Positions 53,014 through 61,620 are shown, numbered from the stretch's first letter. The stretch is 64,000 nt of DNA from Sphingomonas crocodyli (GCF_004005865.1 NZ_SACN01000002.1:1-64000), one strand, 5' to 3'. The notes: generated from the sequence alone by a model not told the origin. Made by a program: numbers and translations.

Positions 53014-55488
53014 GTGAGCCGCCTGTCGTTCCTCCGCAATCCGTTGCCCGCGTGGCGCGATCAGGTGCGTTTCCTGTGGGGATTCCGCACCTGGCGCTGG
53101 ACCGGCTATCTGCTGTGGACCGCGCTGATCGGCTGGATCGCGATCTGGTTCCTGTTCGCGCGCGGGCTGCCGACGGCCGATGCGCTGCTCGCCTATCAGA
53201 CGCCTCTGCCCACCAATGTCCGCGACGTGGATGGCGAGCCGATCGCCGATTTCTCACGCGAGCGGCGCGTGCAGCTCAATTATGACGAGTTTCCCCCGAT
53301 GCTCGTCCACGCTTTCCTGTCGGCGGAGGACAAGACCTTCTTCAGCCATCCGGGCGTCGATTTCGGCGGGCTTGCGGGCGCGGTCTGGGATTACACCACC
53401 AAGCTGGGTTCGGGCCGGCGCGCCAAGGGCGGTTCCACGATCACGCAGCAGGTGGCGAAGAACCTGATCGTCGGCGACGATTATTCGATCGCGCGCAAGG
53501 TGCGCGAAGCGATCCTCGCCTTCCGCATCGAAGGCGCGCTGACCAAGCAGCAGATCCTCGAAATCTACCTCAACCAGATATTCCTCGGCCGGAACGCTTA
53601 TGGCGTGCAGTCCGCCTCGCGCGCCTATTTCGCGAAGGACGTCGCCGACCTCACGCTGCCCGAAATCGCCTATCTCGCGATCCTGCCGAAGGCGCCGTCC
53701 AATTATACGGTCGAGCGGCACGCCGAACGCGCGCTCGATCGGCGCAATTATGTGCTGCGCCAGATGGAGGAAAACGGCTTCATCACCGCCGCGCAACATA
53801 CCGAGGCGGCGAACGCGCCTTTGGGCATCGTGCCCCGCTACGCGCTCAAGCCCAGCGTCACCGGCTATTATATGGAGGAGGTGCGCCGCCAGCTGATCGA
53901 CCGCTTCGGCGAGAATGCCGATGATGGCGCGAACAGCGTCTATGCGGGCGGGCTGTGGGTGCGCACGTCGTATAGCGGCACGGTGCAGGACGCGGCGGAA
54001 AATGCGCTGCGCGACGGCCTGTCGCGGTTCGAGGCGGGGCGCGGCTGGAACGGGCGGCTGGCCAAGATCGACGTGTCGGGCGACGATTGGCCGCGCGCGC
54101 TTTCCAACGCCAATATCGGTGCGGGCTATTCCAGCTGGAAGCCCGCCGTGGTGCTGTCGCGATCGGGCTCCACCGCCGAAATCGGGTTCGAGGATGGCAG
54201 CAAGGGCACGCTTCCCAGTTGGGGCGCGACGATGCCCAAGGCCGGGGTCGGCGGCCGCGCCTTCGATTTCCTGAAGCCCGGCGACGTCATCGTCGTGAAG
54301 GGCGATGGCGAGAATTACACGCTCAAGAGCATCCCGCGCATCTCGGGCGGCATGGTGATTGAGAACCCGCATACGGGCCAGGTGCTCGCGATGCAGGGCG
54401 GCTGGGATGCGCGCGGCAGCTCGTTCAACCGCGCGACCCAGGCGGAGCGGCAGCCGGGATCGACCTTCAAGCCCTTCGTCTATGCCGCAGCACTCGACAA
54501 CGGGATGACGCCCGCGTCGATCATCATCGACGGACCGTTCTGCGTGTTCCAGTCGGCGCGGCTGGGGCAGAAATGCTTCAAGAATTTCTCGGGCGCCAAT
54601 GCCGGGCAGCAGACGATGCGCTGGGGTGTCGAACAATCGCGCAACCTGATGACGGTGCGCACCGCCAGCCAGATCGGCATGGACAAGGTGATTCACACCG
54701 CCGACGTGATGGGCGTGGGCAAATATCCGCCATATCTGGCCTATGCGCTGGGTGCGGGCGAGACCACCGTGATCAAGATGGTCAACGCCTATTCGATGTT
54801 CGCCAATCAGGGGCGCGCGCTGCAACCGACGCTGATCGACTATGTGCAGGATCGCAACGGCAAGCTGATCTGGCGCGCGGACAAGCGCGTCTGCGAAGGC
54901 TGCAACATGCCGCGCTGGAACGGGAAGGCGATGCCGCGCCCGCCGATCCGGCAGAAGCAGGTGATCGACGCGATGACCGCGTACCAGATGCTCCACATCA
55001 TGGAAGGCGTCGTCCAGCGCGGCACCGCGACCGCGCTGCGCGATCTCGGCCGCCCGATCTTCGGCAAGACGGGCACGTCGAACGGCCCGACCAACGTCTG
55101 GTTCGTCGGTGGCTCCGCCGACATGGTGGGCGGGCTCTACATGGGCTACGACAATCCGCGTTCGATGGGCGGCTATGCGCAGGGCGGCACCATCGCGGCG
55201 CCGATCTTCCGCTCCTTCGCGGCGAAGGCGATGAAGGACATGCCGGTCGTGCCGTTCCAGGCGCCCGCCGGCATCCGCATGATCCGCATCGATCGCAAGT
55301 CCGGCCGCCGCGTCTTCGGCGCGTGGCCCGACAACAGCTATTATTCGTCGGTGATCTGGGAAGCCTTCAAGCCCGAAAGCGAACCGCGCCGCACGATCCG
55401 CCGCGAAGAAATCGCCGCCGACAAGAAGGCGACGGCGCGCGCCACCAGCGACAGCGAGTTCCTCGAAGGGCAGGGTGGGATTTACTAG
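53014..55488 (+). CDS. mrcA: Penicillin-binding protein 1A (bifunctional)
   Basis: 824 residues. Cytosolic tail and one membrane anchor (about 30-50), glycosyltransferase domain with catalytic Glu in LSAEDKTFFSHPGVD and KGGSTITQQVAKNL, and transpeptidase domain with the active Ser in PGSTFKP, SRN (EQSRNLM) and KTGTS. An OB-like insert (residues about 330-450) lies between, as in PBP1a. It polymerises and cross-links peptidoglycan. GTG start. Repeat family C follows the stop; prfB lies downstream, a conserved order in alphaproteobacteria. Confidence 0.96.
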   Translation: MSRLSFLRNPLPAWRDQVRFLWGFRTWRWTGYLLWTALIGWIAIWFLFARGLPTADALLAYQTPLPTNVRDVDGEPIADFSRERRVQLNYDEFPPMLVHAFLSAEDKTFFSHPGVDFGGLAGAVWDYTTKLGSGRRAKGGSTITQQVAKNLIVGDDYSIARKVREAILAFRIEGALTKQQILEIYLNQIFLGRNAYGVQSASRAYFAKDVADLTLPEIAYLAILPKAPSNYTVERHAERALDRRNYVLRQMEENGFITAAQHTEAANAPLGIVPRYALKPSVTGYYMEEVRRQLIDRFGENADDGANSVYAGGLWVRTSYSGTVQDAAENALRDGLSRFEAGRGWNGRLAKIDVSGDDWPRALSNANIGAGYSSWKPAVVLSRSGSTAEIGFEDGSKGTLPSWGATMPKAGVGGRAFDFLKPGDVIVVKGDGENYTLKSIPRISGGMVIENPHTGQVLAMQGGWDARGSSFNRATQAERQPGSTFKPFVYAAALDNGMTPASIIIDGPFCVFQSARLGQKCFKNFSGANAGQQTMRWGVEQSRNLMTVRTASQIGMDKVIHTADVMGVGKYPPYLAYALGAGETTVIKMVNAYSMFANQGRALQPTLIDYVQDRNGKLIWRADKRVCEGCNMPRWNGKAMPRPPIRQKQVIDAMTAYQMLHIMEGVVQRGTATALRDLGRPIFGKTGTSNGPTNVWFVGGSADMVGGLYMGYDNPRSMGGYAQGGTIAAPIFRSFAAKAMKDMPVVPFQAPAGIRMIRIDRKSGRRVFGAWPDNSYYSSVIWEAFKPESEPRRTIRREEIAADKKATARATSDSEFLEGQGGIY

Positions 55489-55494
55489 ATTTCC

Positions 55495-55573
55495 GTCATC
55501 CCGGCGGAGGCCGGGATCTCAGGAGACTTGCGCGCGCCCTCTTCGCTGAGATCCCGGCCTCCGCCGGGATGAC
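55495..55573. repeat. Perfect 28-bp inverted repeat, family C
   Basis: GTCATCCCGGCGGAGGCC (first 18 nt) in the left arm (55495-55522) is exactly inverted in the right arm (55546-55573), with a 23-nt loop. It lies between the convergent PBP1a and lipoprotein genes, so it could terminate both. This CCGGCGGAGGCCGGGAT type is common in alphaproteobacterial genomes. Confidence 0.92.
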
Positions 55574-55577
55574 CGAT

Positions 55578-56063
55578 TCAACAGACCGGCTTCGCCACGC
55601 CCGCTTCCTTGATGATGTGCAGCGGGCGCTTGCCCCAATAGCTGATCTCGATCGAGACGCGCACCGGCGATCCGGGGCGGGTATAATCCTCCACCTCGCC
55701 GCGCCCGCCCGATCCTTTCAGGCAGCTGTGCCAGCCATGCTGTTTCAGCACCTCGCCGACCGAGAGCACCGCATTCTGATCGCGATCGTGCCAGATCGTC
55801 AGCCGATCGAAGCCGCCGCCGCCATCGCTGCCGACCAGATCGATCGCGGCGCTATATGGCCCCTGGCCCAGCATCATCAGATTGGAGCGGCGGCATCGCA
55901 TCGACACATTGTCGGCGATGCACGCGGTGAAGCCGGCCTTGTGCGCGTCGGCCAGCTTGCCGGCGATCGGCACGCCATCGAACATCTCGCGCGGCGGCGG
56001 CGTCCGTTGCGGCGAACAGGCCGATAGCAGGATCAAGGCCAGCAGGGGCGCACGGCGCGACAT
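55578..56063 (-). CDS. Hypothetical lipoprotein
   Basis: 161 residues. Lipoprotein signal with LLSAC (Cys about 16). The mature part has six further cysteines (TACIADNVSMRCRRSN, WHSCLKG, and a C-terminal Cys), likely disulfide-bonded, and the segment DRLTIWHDRDQNAVLSVGEV, but no domain that I recognise. Monocistronic; convergent with PBP1a and divergent from prfB, 119 bp away. Confidence 0.75.
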   Translation of the reverse strand: MSRRAPLLALILLSACSPQRTPPPREMFDGVPIAGKLADAHKAGFTACIADNVSMRCRRSNLMMLGQGPYSAAIDLVGSDGGGGFDRLTIWHDRDQNAVLSVGEVLKQHGWHSCLKGSGGRGEVEDYTRPGSPVRVSIEISYWGKRPLHIIKEAGVAKPVC

Positions 56064-56182
56064 GGTCCCACGCTATAGCCGGCACACCTTCCGTCAAGGA
56101 GGGGGCTGGCGCGGGCCTGCGAAATCTCTATCTAGGCGCCTTTCCCGGCAGACAGGCCGGCTACACGCCCGGAGACCAGAAT

Positions 56183-57310
56183 ATGCGCGCCGAAGCGCAA
56201 GCCCATGTCGATCAGATCAACCAGGCGATGGCGCTCGTGCGCCGTTTCCTCGACTGGGATCGTGCGCTCCGCCGCCTCGACGAACTCAACAACCGCGTCG
56301 AGGATCCCAAGCTGTGGGATGACGCCAAGGCCGCGCAGGAAGTGATGCGCGAGCGTCGCCGGCTCGACGAGGCGGTCACCGCGGTCAAATCGATCGAAAC
56401 CGAGCGCGACGACACGGTCGAGCTGATGGACATGGCCGAAGCCGAAGGCGATGACGGCCTGGTCGACGACGGCGTCAAGGCGCTGGCGGCGCTGGCCGAA
56501 CGTGCGGAGAAGGACAAGATTTCGGCATTGCTCGCGGGCGAAGCCGACGGCAACAACAGCTATATTGAGGTCAATGCCGGCGCCGGCGGCACCGAGAGCC
56601 AGGACTGGGCCGGCATGCTCCAGCGCATGTATTCGCGCTGGGCCGAGCGCCGCGGCCTCAAGGTCGAACTGGTCGATTACCATGCGGGCGAGCAGGCGGG
56701 CATCAAGTCCGCGACCCTGCTGGTCAAGGGCGAGAATGCCTATGGCTATGCCAAGACCGAGAGCGGGGTTCACCGCCTCGTCCGCATCTCGCCCTACGAT
56801 TCGGCCGCGCGCCGCCACACCAGCTTCGCGTCGGTCTGGGTCTATCCGGAGGTCGACGACGATATCGATATCGAGGTGCTGGAAAAGGATCTGAAGATCG
56901 ACACCTATCGATCGTCGGGCGCGGGTGGTCAGCACGTCAACACCACCGATTCGGCGGTGCGCATCACGCACGTTCCGACCGGCATCATCGTCGCCTGCCA
57001 GAACCAGCGTTCGCAGCACAAGAACAAGGCCGAGGCGATGAAGCAGCTGAAAGCGCGCCTCTACGAACAGGAATTGCAGAAGCGCGAGGCCGAGGCGATG
57101 GCGGGCTATGCCGCCAAGACCGAGATCGGCTGGGGCCACCAGATCCGGTCCTACGTCCTGCAGCCCTATCAGATGGTGAAGGACCTGCGCACCGGCGTCA
57201 CCTCCACCGCGCCGTCCGACGTGCTCGACGGCGATCTCGACAAGTTCATGGCCGCCGCCCTTTCGCAGCGCGTGACGGGCGAGAAGGTCGATGTCGAGGA
57301 TGTGGACTGA
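56183..57310 (+). CDS. prfB: Peptide chain release factor 2
   Basis: 375 residues. It reads UGA and UAA stop codons and releases the peptide. GGQ motif at 248-250 (SSGAGGQHVN). The stop-codon-reading tripeptide, SPF in most RF2, is SPY here (203-205, RISPYDSAARRHTSF). The frame runs unbroken through the place of the usual programmed +1 frameshift (codons 20-26, RRFLDWD), so that autoregulation is absent. GGAG lies 8 nt before the ATG. A hairpin follows at 57320-57346. Confidence 0.97.
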   Translation: MRAEAQAHVDQINQAMALVRRFLDWDRALRRLDELNNRVEDPKLWDDAKAAQEVMRERRRLDEAVTAVKSIETERDDTVELMDMAEAEGDDGLVDDGVKALAALAERAEKDKISALLAGEADGNNSYIEVNAGAGGTESQDWAGMLQRMYSRWAERRGLKVELVDYHAGEQAGIKSATLLVKGENAYGYAKTESGVHRLVRISPYDSAARRHTSFASVWVYPEVDDDIDIEVLEKDLKIDTYRSSGAGGQHVNTTDSAVRITHVPTGIIVACQNQRSQHKNKAEAMKQLKARLYEQELQKREAEAMAGYAAKTEIGWGHQIRSYVLQPYQMVKDLRTGVTSTAPSDVLDGDLDKFMAAALSQRVTGEKVDVEDVD

Positions 57311-57319
57311 TCCGACCTA

Positions 57320-57346
57320 GGCGATCCGACTACAGACCGGATCGCC
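57320..57346 (+). terminator. Hairpin after prfB
   Basis: GGCGATCC (57320-57327) pairs with GGATCGCC (57339-57346) with an 11-nt loop, 10 nt after the prfB stop. No T-run; a weak terminator at best. Confidence 0.5.
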
Positions 57347-57392
57347 GCAAAGGCCGATAAGCGCATCACCTTGGGATGCGGGATGATCGGTG

Positions 57393-58256
57393 ATGCAGGT
57401 TTCGGGCATAGGCGCAGCCGCCTTTCGATCGCCGGGCGTGTTCGATGGCGTCGCCGCGACGCGCGAACTTTCGCGGCCCGCCGAACCCGCGACGATCGCG
57501 CCCGCCGCACGGCCCGAACCCGCCTCCAGCAGCAATGCCGAACTGCGCGCACACGCGCTGATGGCGCAGGACGTCTATAATGACCGGGCAAGCCCGCCGG
57601 CCGGCTATCGCACGGCCAGCACGGCGGAGCTGAAGGAACTGGGCCTCGATCCCGCCATGCTCGCGCGCGGCGATTTCCGGGCGCGGGTCTATGTCGGCGG
57701 GACGGCGGACAACCCCACTTACACGATCGCTTTTCGCGGATCGCAGAGCGCGGGCGATTGGGTGACGAACCTGCGCCAGGGCGTGGGCATGGATTCGGTC
57801 CATTATCGACAGGCGCTGGAGATTGGCGAGCGGATCGGGCGATCGGATCTGGCCGGCAAGGTCGACTTCACCGGCCACTCGCTGGGCGGCGGGCTGGCTT
57901 CGGCGGCGGCGCTGGCGGCGGGTCGGCCGGCCGACACGTTCAACGCGGCGGGCCTCAGCGACAAGACGATCGAACAGGCGGCCGCGATCCGGGGTGATGC
58001 GGGCGGATCGCGGCCGCGTGTCGACGCCTGGTTCGTGCGCGGCGAAGTGCTGTCGGGTGCGCAGGATGGCGGCGATCGGGTCGCGGGCTTCGTGCTGGGC
58101 GGCATTCCGGGCGCGCTGCTGGCCGATGCGCCGCCGGCTTATGGCGTGCGTCACGGGCTTGACGCGCAGGCGCCCGACGACAAGAACTGGGTCGAACGCC
58201 ACAATCCGGTCGACAAGCATGGGATGGACTGGGTGCTCAACAGCCTGCCGCATTGA
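57393..58256 (+). CDS. Alpha/beta-hydrolase lipase, phospholipase A1-like, candidate effector
   Basis: 287 residues from ATG 57393 (a GTG precedes it). Residues 1-50 are a Pro/Ala/Ser/Glu-rich, unstructured N-terminus with no signal peptide. The class 3 lipase-like core has TIAFRGSQSAGDWVTNL (about 111-127), nucleophile Ser163 in FTGHSLGGGLAS, then FNAAGLSDKT and a probable catalytic His276 in NPVDKHGMDWVLN. The FNAAGLS block recalls phospholipases A1 delivered by type IV/VI secretion. The stop overlaps the ankyrin-protein ATG (TGATG), so the two are co-translated. Confidence 0.8.
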   Translation: MQVSGIGAAAFRSPGVFDGVAATRELSRPAEPATIAPAARPEPASSSNAELRAHALMAQDVYNDRASPPAGYRTASTAELKELGLDPAMLARGDFRARVYVGGTADNPTYTIAFRGSQSAGDWVTNLRQGVGMDSVHYRQALEIGERIGRSDLAGKVDFTGHSLGGGLASAAALAAGRPADTFNAAGLSDKTIEQAAAIRGDAGGSRPRVDAWFVRGEVLSGAQDGGDRVAGFVLGGIPGALLADAPPAYGVRHGLDAQAPDDKNWVERHNPVDKHGMDWVLNSLPH

Positions 58257-59116
58257 TGATCGTCGGATGGATCGGCAGGGCCGGCGCGATCATAGTCGGC
58301 ACGATGTTCCTCGCCACGGCCTGCGCCCCCGGCCGGGCCTGCCATCCGGAGACCAATGTGCAGTTGCCTGACGAGCGCAAGGTGTTGGGCGCGGTTACGA
58401 ACGGGCAGGCGGGGCGCGATCTCGCCGCCGCCATCTTCGCGGGCGATGCCGACGATGTTCGCCGCCGCCTGACGCGCGATCCGCAACTCGCATCGACCCA
58501 TGTGCCCCCGGTCGCCTATCCCGATTTCGCACCCGATGGGCAGTTTGGCGACCTGTTGACCTTCGCGGTGGCGCGCTGCGACGGATCGATGCTCGATACT
58601 TTGCTGGCGCTGAAGGTGCCGCCCGCCATTCAGGGCGATGCGCTGACCTTGGCCATCGCCACCCGCGCGCACGATCTGGCCGAAAAGCTGCTGGCGGCGG
58701 GCGCCGATGCGAATGGCGGGAAGGGCAGTCCCCGCGTTCCTCCGCTGGTGACGGCGGCCGAACATGAAGATGTCGATGCCGCAAACCTGCTGCTGCGCCA
58801 CGGCGCCGATCCCAATGCCCGCGATGGGGCGGATATTACCGTGCTGCAGACGGTGGTGGACGCCGATTCGATGCAGGTGGCCGAGGCGCTGATCGCGCAT
58901 GGTGGCGATCCCTGGGCGGTCAGCGCGGGCGGCGCGATCCCCGCGCGGGGCATCTGGGAGCCGTTGCGGATCGGTTCACCTGCCGAGGAGGCTGCGCGTC
59001 AGCGTCTGATCGCCAAGCTCCAGCGCAAGGGCGCGCCGTGGCCGCCGCCCGATCCCAAGCAGGTGTCCGCGATGGTCCGCGACGGCGCCTGGCCGCCGGC
59101 CGGGCTTAAGCCCTAA
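58256..59116 (+). CDS. Ankyrin-repeat lipoprotein-like protein, candidate immunity partner
   Basis: 286 residues from ATG 58256, overlapping the lipase stop. N-terminal hydrophobic segment with Cys23 (FLATAC, an imperfect lipobox), so it is probably exported and membrane-tethered. Residues about 55-220 form ankyrin-type helix pairs: DLLTFAVARCDGSMLDTLL, AHDLAEKLLAAGADANGG, DAANLLLRHGADPNARDGAD, MQVAEALIAHGGDPW. Ankyrin-type proteins coupled to toxic lipases commonly act as inhibitors; this role is inference from the pairing. Its stop overlaps that of the convergent M48-TPM gene (CTAA). Confidence 0.8.
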   Translation: MIVGWIGRAGAIIVGTMFLATACAPGRACHPETNVQLPDERKVLGAVTNGQAGRDLAAAIFAGDADDVRRRLTRDPQLASTHVPPVAYPDFAPDGQFGDLLTFAVARCDGSMLDTLLALKVPPAIQGDALTLAIATRAHDLAEKLLAAGADANGGKGSPRVPPLVTAAEHEDVDAANLLLRHGADPNARDGADITVLQTVVDADSMQVAEALIAHGGDPWAVSAGGAIPARGIWEPLRIGSPAEEAARQRLIAKLQRKGAPWPPPDPKQVSAMVRDGAWPPAGLKP

Positions 59117-60717
59117 ATCTCGTCATAGCTGAACAGCCAGAGGCTCGATGCCTGTCCGCTCGCCTTGTCGCCGGTGCTGTTGAGCCGGCCGACGGCGGTG
59201 TAGCGGCTGCCATCCTTGATCTTGCCCGATGGCATCAGCGGGGCGAGGCGGGGGGAGACGTAGAGGATCACGTCATGCCCGTCGTCGGTCGTCATGCTGA
59301 CCGCGGTGTAGCCGAGCGGGCCGCCGATCAGCTTCGGATTGACCTGCCCGATGCCGGTGGGTGGCGACAGGCTGGTGATCTTGCCGCTGATCCGGATCAG
59401 ATTGCCCAGCGGCTGATCGGTCTTGGGATCGAACGGCCGCTTGGTCTTCATCCGATCGTCGTTGACCGCCTTATAATGGTCCATCAGCGCGCCGAGCGTG
59501 GGATATTGGATCGTCCACTTGGTCCGTTCGGCATTGAACAAGGTGCCGTTGAAGACCGAGAACAGGCTGTCGGTCCACGTCTTGCAGCCATCGGCATCGT
59601 CGCAATAGCGCCAGCCATTGTCGATCCAGCTGAGCAACTGCTTCTTGGGATCGGAGAATTCGGCCTCCTTGGCGAGACCGGGGCCATAAGCGACCGCCGC
59701 CTGCTTCTGGCGCGGGGCGACCACGACGACCGCGCCATTGCCGACGTCGAGCTTGCCGATGCGCAACTGCCGCATCATCGCCCAGGCATAATCGTCGGCC
59801 GACATGCCCTTCAGATCGTTGACGACCAGGAAGGTCATCTCGACCCCGGCATCCTTCGCCAGCGCGCGGAGCTTGTCCTCCATCGGCTTTACGCGCGCGG
59901 GATCGAGCTTGCCCGTCTCGTCGACGACGAAGCGGCCATATTTGAACGGGATCGATCCGGGCTTTGGCAGAACGATCGGCGCGGTCGCGGCCGCCGGCAC
60001 CACGACGGCGGGTGGCGCCGTGGGGGGCGTTACTGCGGGCTGGGCAGCGGGCGGAGACGCGCCGCCACCTTGCGCCTTCGCCTCGTTCCAGCCTTGCCGG
60101 ATCGCATCGGCGCGGGATTGCTTGTCGGGATGGGTCGGCGTGCCGTGGTTGGTGCCCATCGCCAGGATCATCTGGGTCGCGGCGTCGATCGGCGCGCCCA
60201 TCTTCTGCAGCACGAAGCCGCTGAACTTGTCGGCCTCCAGCTCGATCTCGGGCCGGCTGCCGCCGGGGACGATCGTGTGGCCGGACAGATGGTGCGCGAT
60301 TTCGTGCGCCATGATGCTCATCGGCCCCCACTGGCTGCCCTTCGCCGTCTGCTGTGCCATCGCCATGAAATTGGGGTTGAAGGCGATCACGCGGCGGGAA
60401 ATCCGGTTCTGATCGAGCATGATCACCGCCGCCGCGTTCGGCACCGGGCCGGATACGACGACGAAGTTGGCGGGCAGGCCGGTAAAGCCCATGATCCGTT
60501 TCACCGACATCGAACAGTCGGCGGGGGCATTGCCGTTGAGCGATGCGGGCGCGGCGTTCACCGGCTCGCCATCATAGGAACAGGCCTGGAGCGTGGAGGC
60601 GATCGCTTCGACCCTGTCGCCGCCGGTAATCTGCGCGGCGGTCTCGGCATCCTTGGAATCGCAGCCTGCCAGCAGAAGTGCGGCCGAGGCCGTCGAGAGC
60701 ATCCAGGTCCGTCGCAT
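59113..60717 (-). CDS. M48-like metallopeptidase fused to a TPM domain, lipoprotein
   Basis: 534 residues from ATG 60717 (AAGGAG about 8 nt upstream). Lipobox LLAGC (Cys19). An M48-type gluzincin site: His138-Glu139-x-x-His142 (MAHEIAHHLSGH) and Glu161 in ELEADKFSGFVL. After a Pro/Ala-rich linker (about 205-230) comes a TPM-like domain (about 240-370: GRFVVDETGKLDPARVKPME and VGNGAVVVVAPRQKQAAVAYGPGL), then a C-terminal part of unknown fold. Anchored in the periplasm. The two-domain layout is unusual. Confidence 0.82.
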   Translation of the reverse strand: MRRTWMLSTASAALLLAGCDSKDAETAAQITGGDRVEAIASTLQACSYDGEPVNAAPASLNGNAPADCSMSVKRIMGFTGLPANFVVVSGPVPNAAAVIMLDQNRISRRVIAFNPNFMAMAQQTAKGSQWGPMSIMAHEIAHHLSGHTIVPGGSRPEIELEADKFSGFVLQKMGAPIDAATQMILAMGTNHGTPTHPDKQSRADAIRQGWNEAKAQGGGASPPAAQPAVTPPTAPPAVVVPAAATAPIVLPKPGSIPFKYGRFVVDETGKLDPARVKPMEDKLRALAKDAGVEMTFLVVNDLKGMSADDYAWAMMRQLRIGKLDVGNGAVVVVAPRQKQAAVAYGPGLAKEAEFSDPKKQLLSWIDNGWRYCDDADGCKTWTDSLFSVFNGTLFNAERTKWTIQYPTLGALMDHYKAVNDDRMKTKRPFDPKTDQPLGNLIRISGKITSLSPPTGIGQVNPKLIGGPLGYTAVSMTTDDGHDVILYVSPRLAPLMPSGKIKDGSRYTAVGRLNSTGDKASGQASSLWLFSYDEI

Positions 60718-60749
60718 CAGGCCACTCCTTGGTATGATTGGGGGGGTGA

Positions 60750-61586
60750 TTATCGGGTCACGAGCCACAGGATCGCCATCGCGTAGAGGCGCAGCAGCCC
60801 CCACGCTAAAGCGGCGTAGATCAGGCAGGCGATCAGCCAACGCAGCCATTCGCGCCGCAGATCGATCAGGAAGAACTGGCGATAGGCGATCGCGACGATG
60901 CCCAACTTCACGATCGGCATGTACGCCTGCGACGCGGCCTTGTGCGCCAGGACGAAGCCCGCATCGCGCCAGATCAGGGTCGGCAGCATATTGGCGATGA
61001 TGACAGCCAGGATCAGGCACTGGACGTAGATCGCCAGCACCGCATGCTCGATCCAGTTATAGCCGAGCCGCCCGTAGAGGCCGATCCATGATCCGAAAAA
61101 GATCGCGAAGATGCCGATCGAAAAGGACCAGTTGGCATAGGCCATCACCCGCGCGGCCATCCGATCGACATCGGTGTCGCGAAAGGCATAGACGCCGAAA
61201 TATTTGTTGATGGCGAGCATCAGGACGAGCGCGGCGACCAACGCCACCAGCAGTTTGAGCGGGTGCATATACGCGGTCCGCCGGCCCATCACATATTCGC
61301 GCGCCACCCGGCCGGGGCCGGTGACGAGATGGCGCAACGTGCGGGTCAGCTGAAACTCGAACCAGCGGACCCGATCCCACCCCTCACGCCCGATATCGCG
61401 CCACGCGAAGCGCGCCGCCGCCTTCTGCCCGCACTGCCCGCAAAAGGGCGTGTCGATCGCGGCACCGCAATTGAGGCAGGTTGTGGCACCGAACCAGGCG
61501 GGGTCGACGGGGCCATCGGGAATCTGCGCGCGCGGACTCTCCTTGGTCTCGAACACCATGTCGACCGCCCGGCGGAAGATCAGCAT
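60750..61586 (-). CDS. DUF3667 membrane protein with zinc ribbon
   Basis: 278 residues from ATG 61586 (GAGGAG upstream). A four-Cys ribbon at CLNCGAAIDTPFCGQCGQK (Cys37, 40, 49, 52), followed by RTLRHLVTGPGRVAREYVMGRR, the DUF3667 core, then four or five membrane segments. Function unknown. It lies 32 nt upstream of the M48-TPM gene on the same strand and may be co-transcribed. Confidence 0.87.
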   Translation of the reverse strand: MLIFRRAVDMVFETKESPRAQIPDGPVDPAWFGATTCLNCGAAIDTPFCGQCGQKAAARFAWRDIGREGWDRVRWFEFQLTRTLRHLVTGPGRVAREYVMGRRTAYMHPLKLLVALVAALVLMLAINKYFGVYAFRDTDVDRMAARVMAYANWSFSIGIFAIFFGSWIGLYGRLGYNWIEHAVLAIYVQCLILAVIIANMLPTLIWRDAGFVLAHKAASQAYMPIVKLGIVAIAYRQFFLIDLRREWLRWLIACLIYAALAWGLLRLYAMAILWLVTR

Positions 61587-61605
61587 TGCCGCTCCTCGTC
61601 TGCGC

Positions 61606-61620
61606 TTTCCTTTCAGGAAA
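61606..61620. promoter_or_regulatory. Inverted repeat TTTCCT-TTC-AGGAAA
   Basis: Perfect 6-bp arms with a 3-bp centre, 19 nt before the DUF3667 start on the minus strand. It shares TTTCC/GGAAA half-sites with the palindrome at 41515-41536. A repressor-type site is possible; no regulator is known. Confidence 0.3.

Noticed and set aside
3715..55573. A CRISPR array or tandem repeat array made by the recurrent elements
   Set aside because: The repeats are dispersed singly, differ in family and are inverted; there are no regular spacers and no cas genes.
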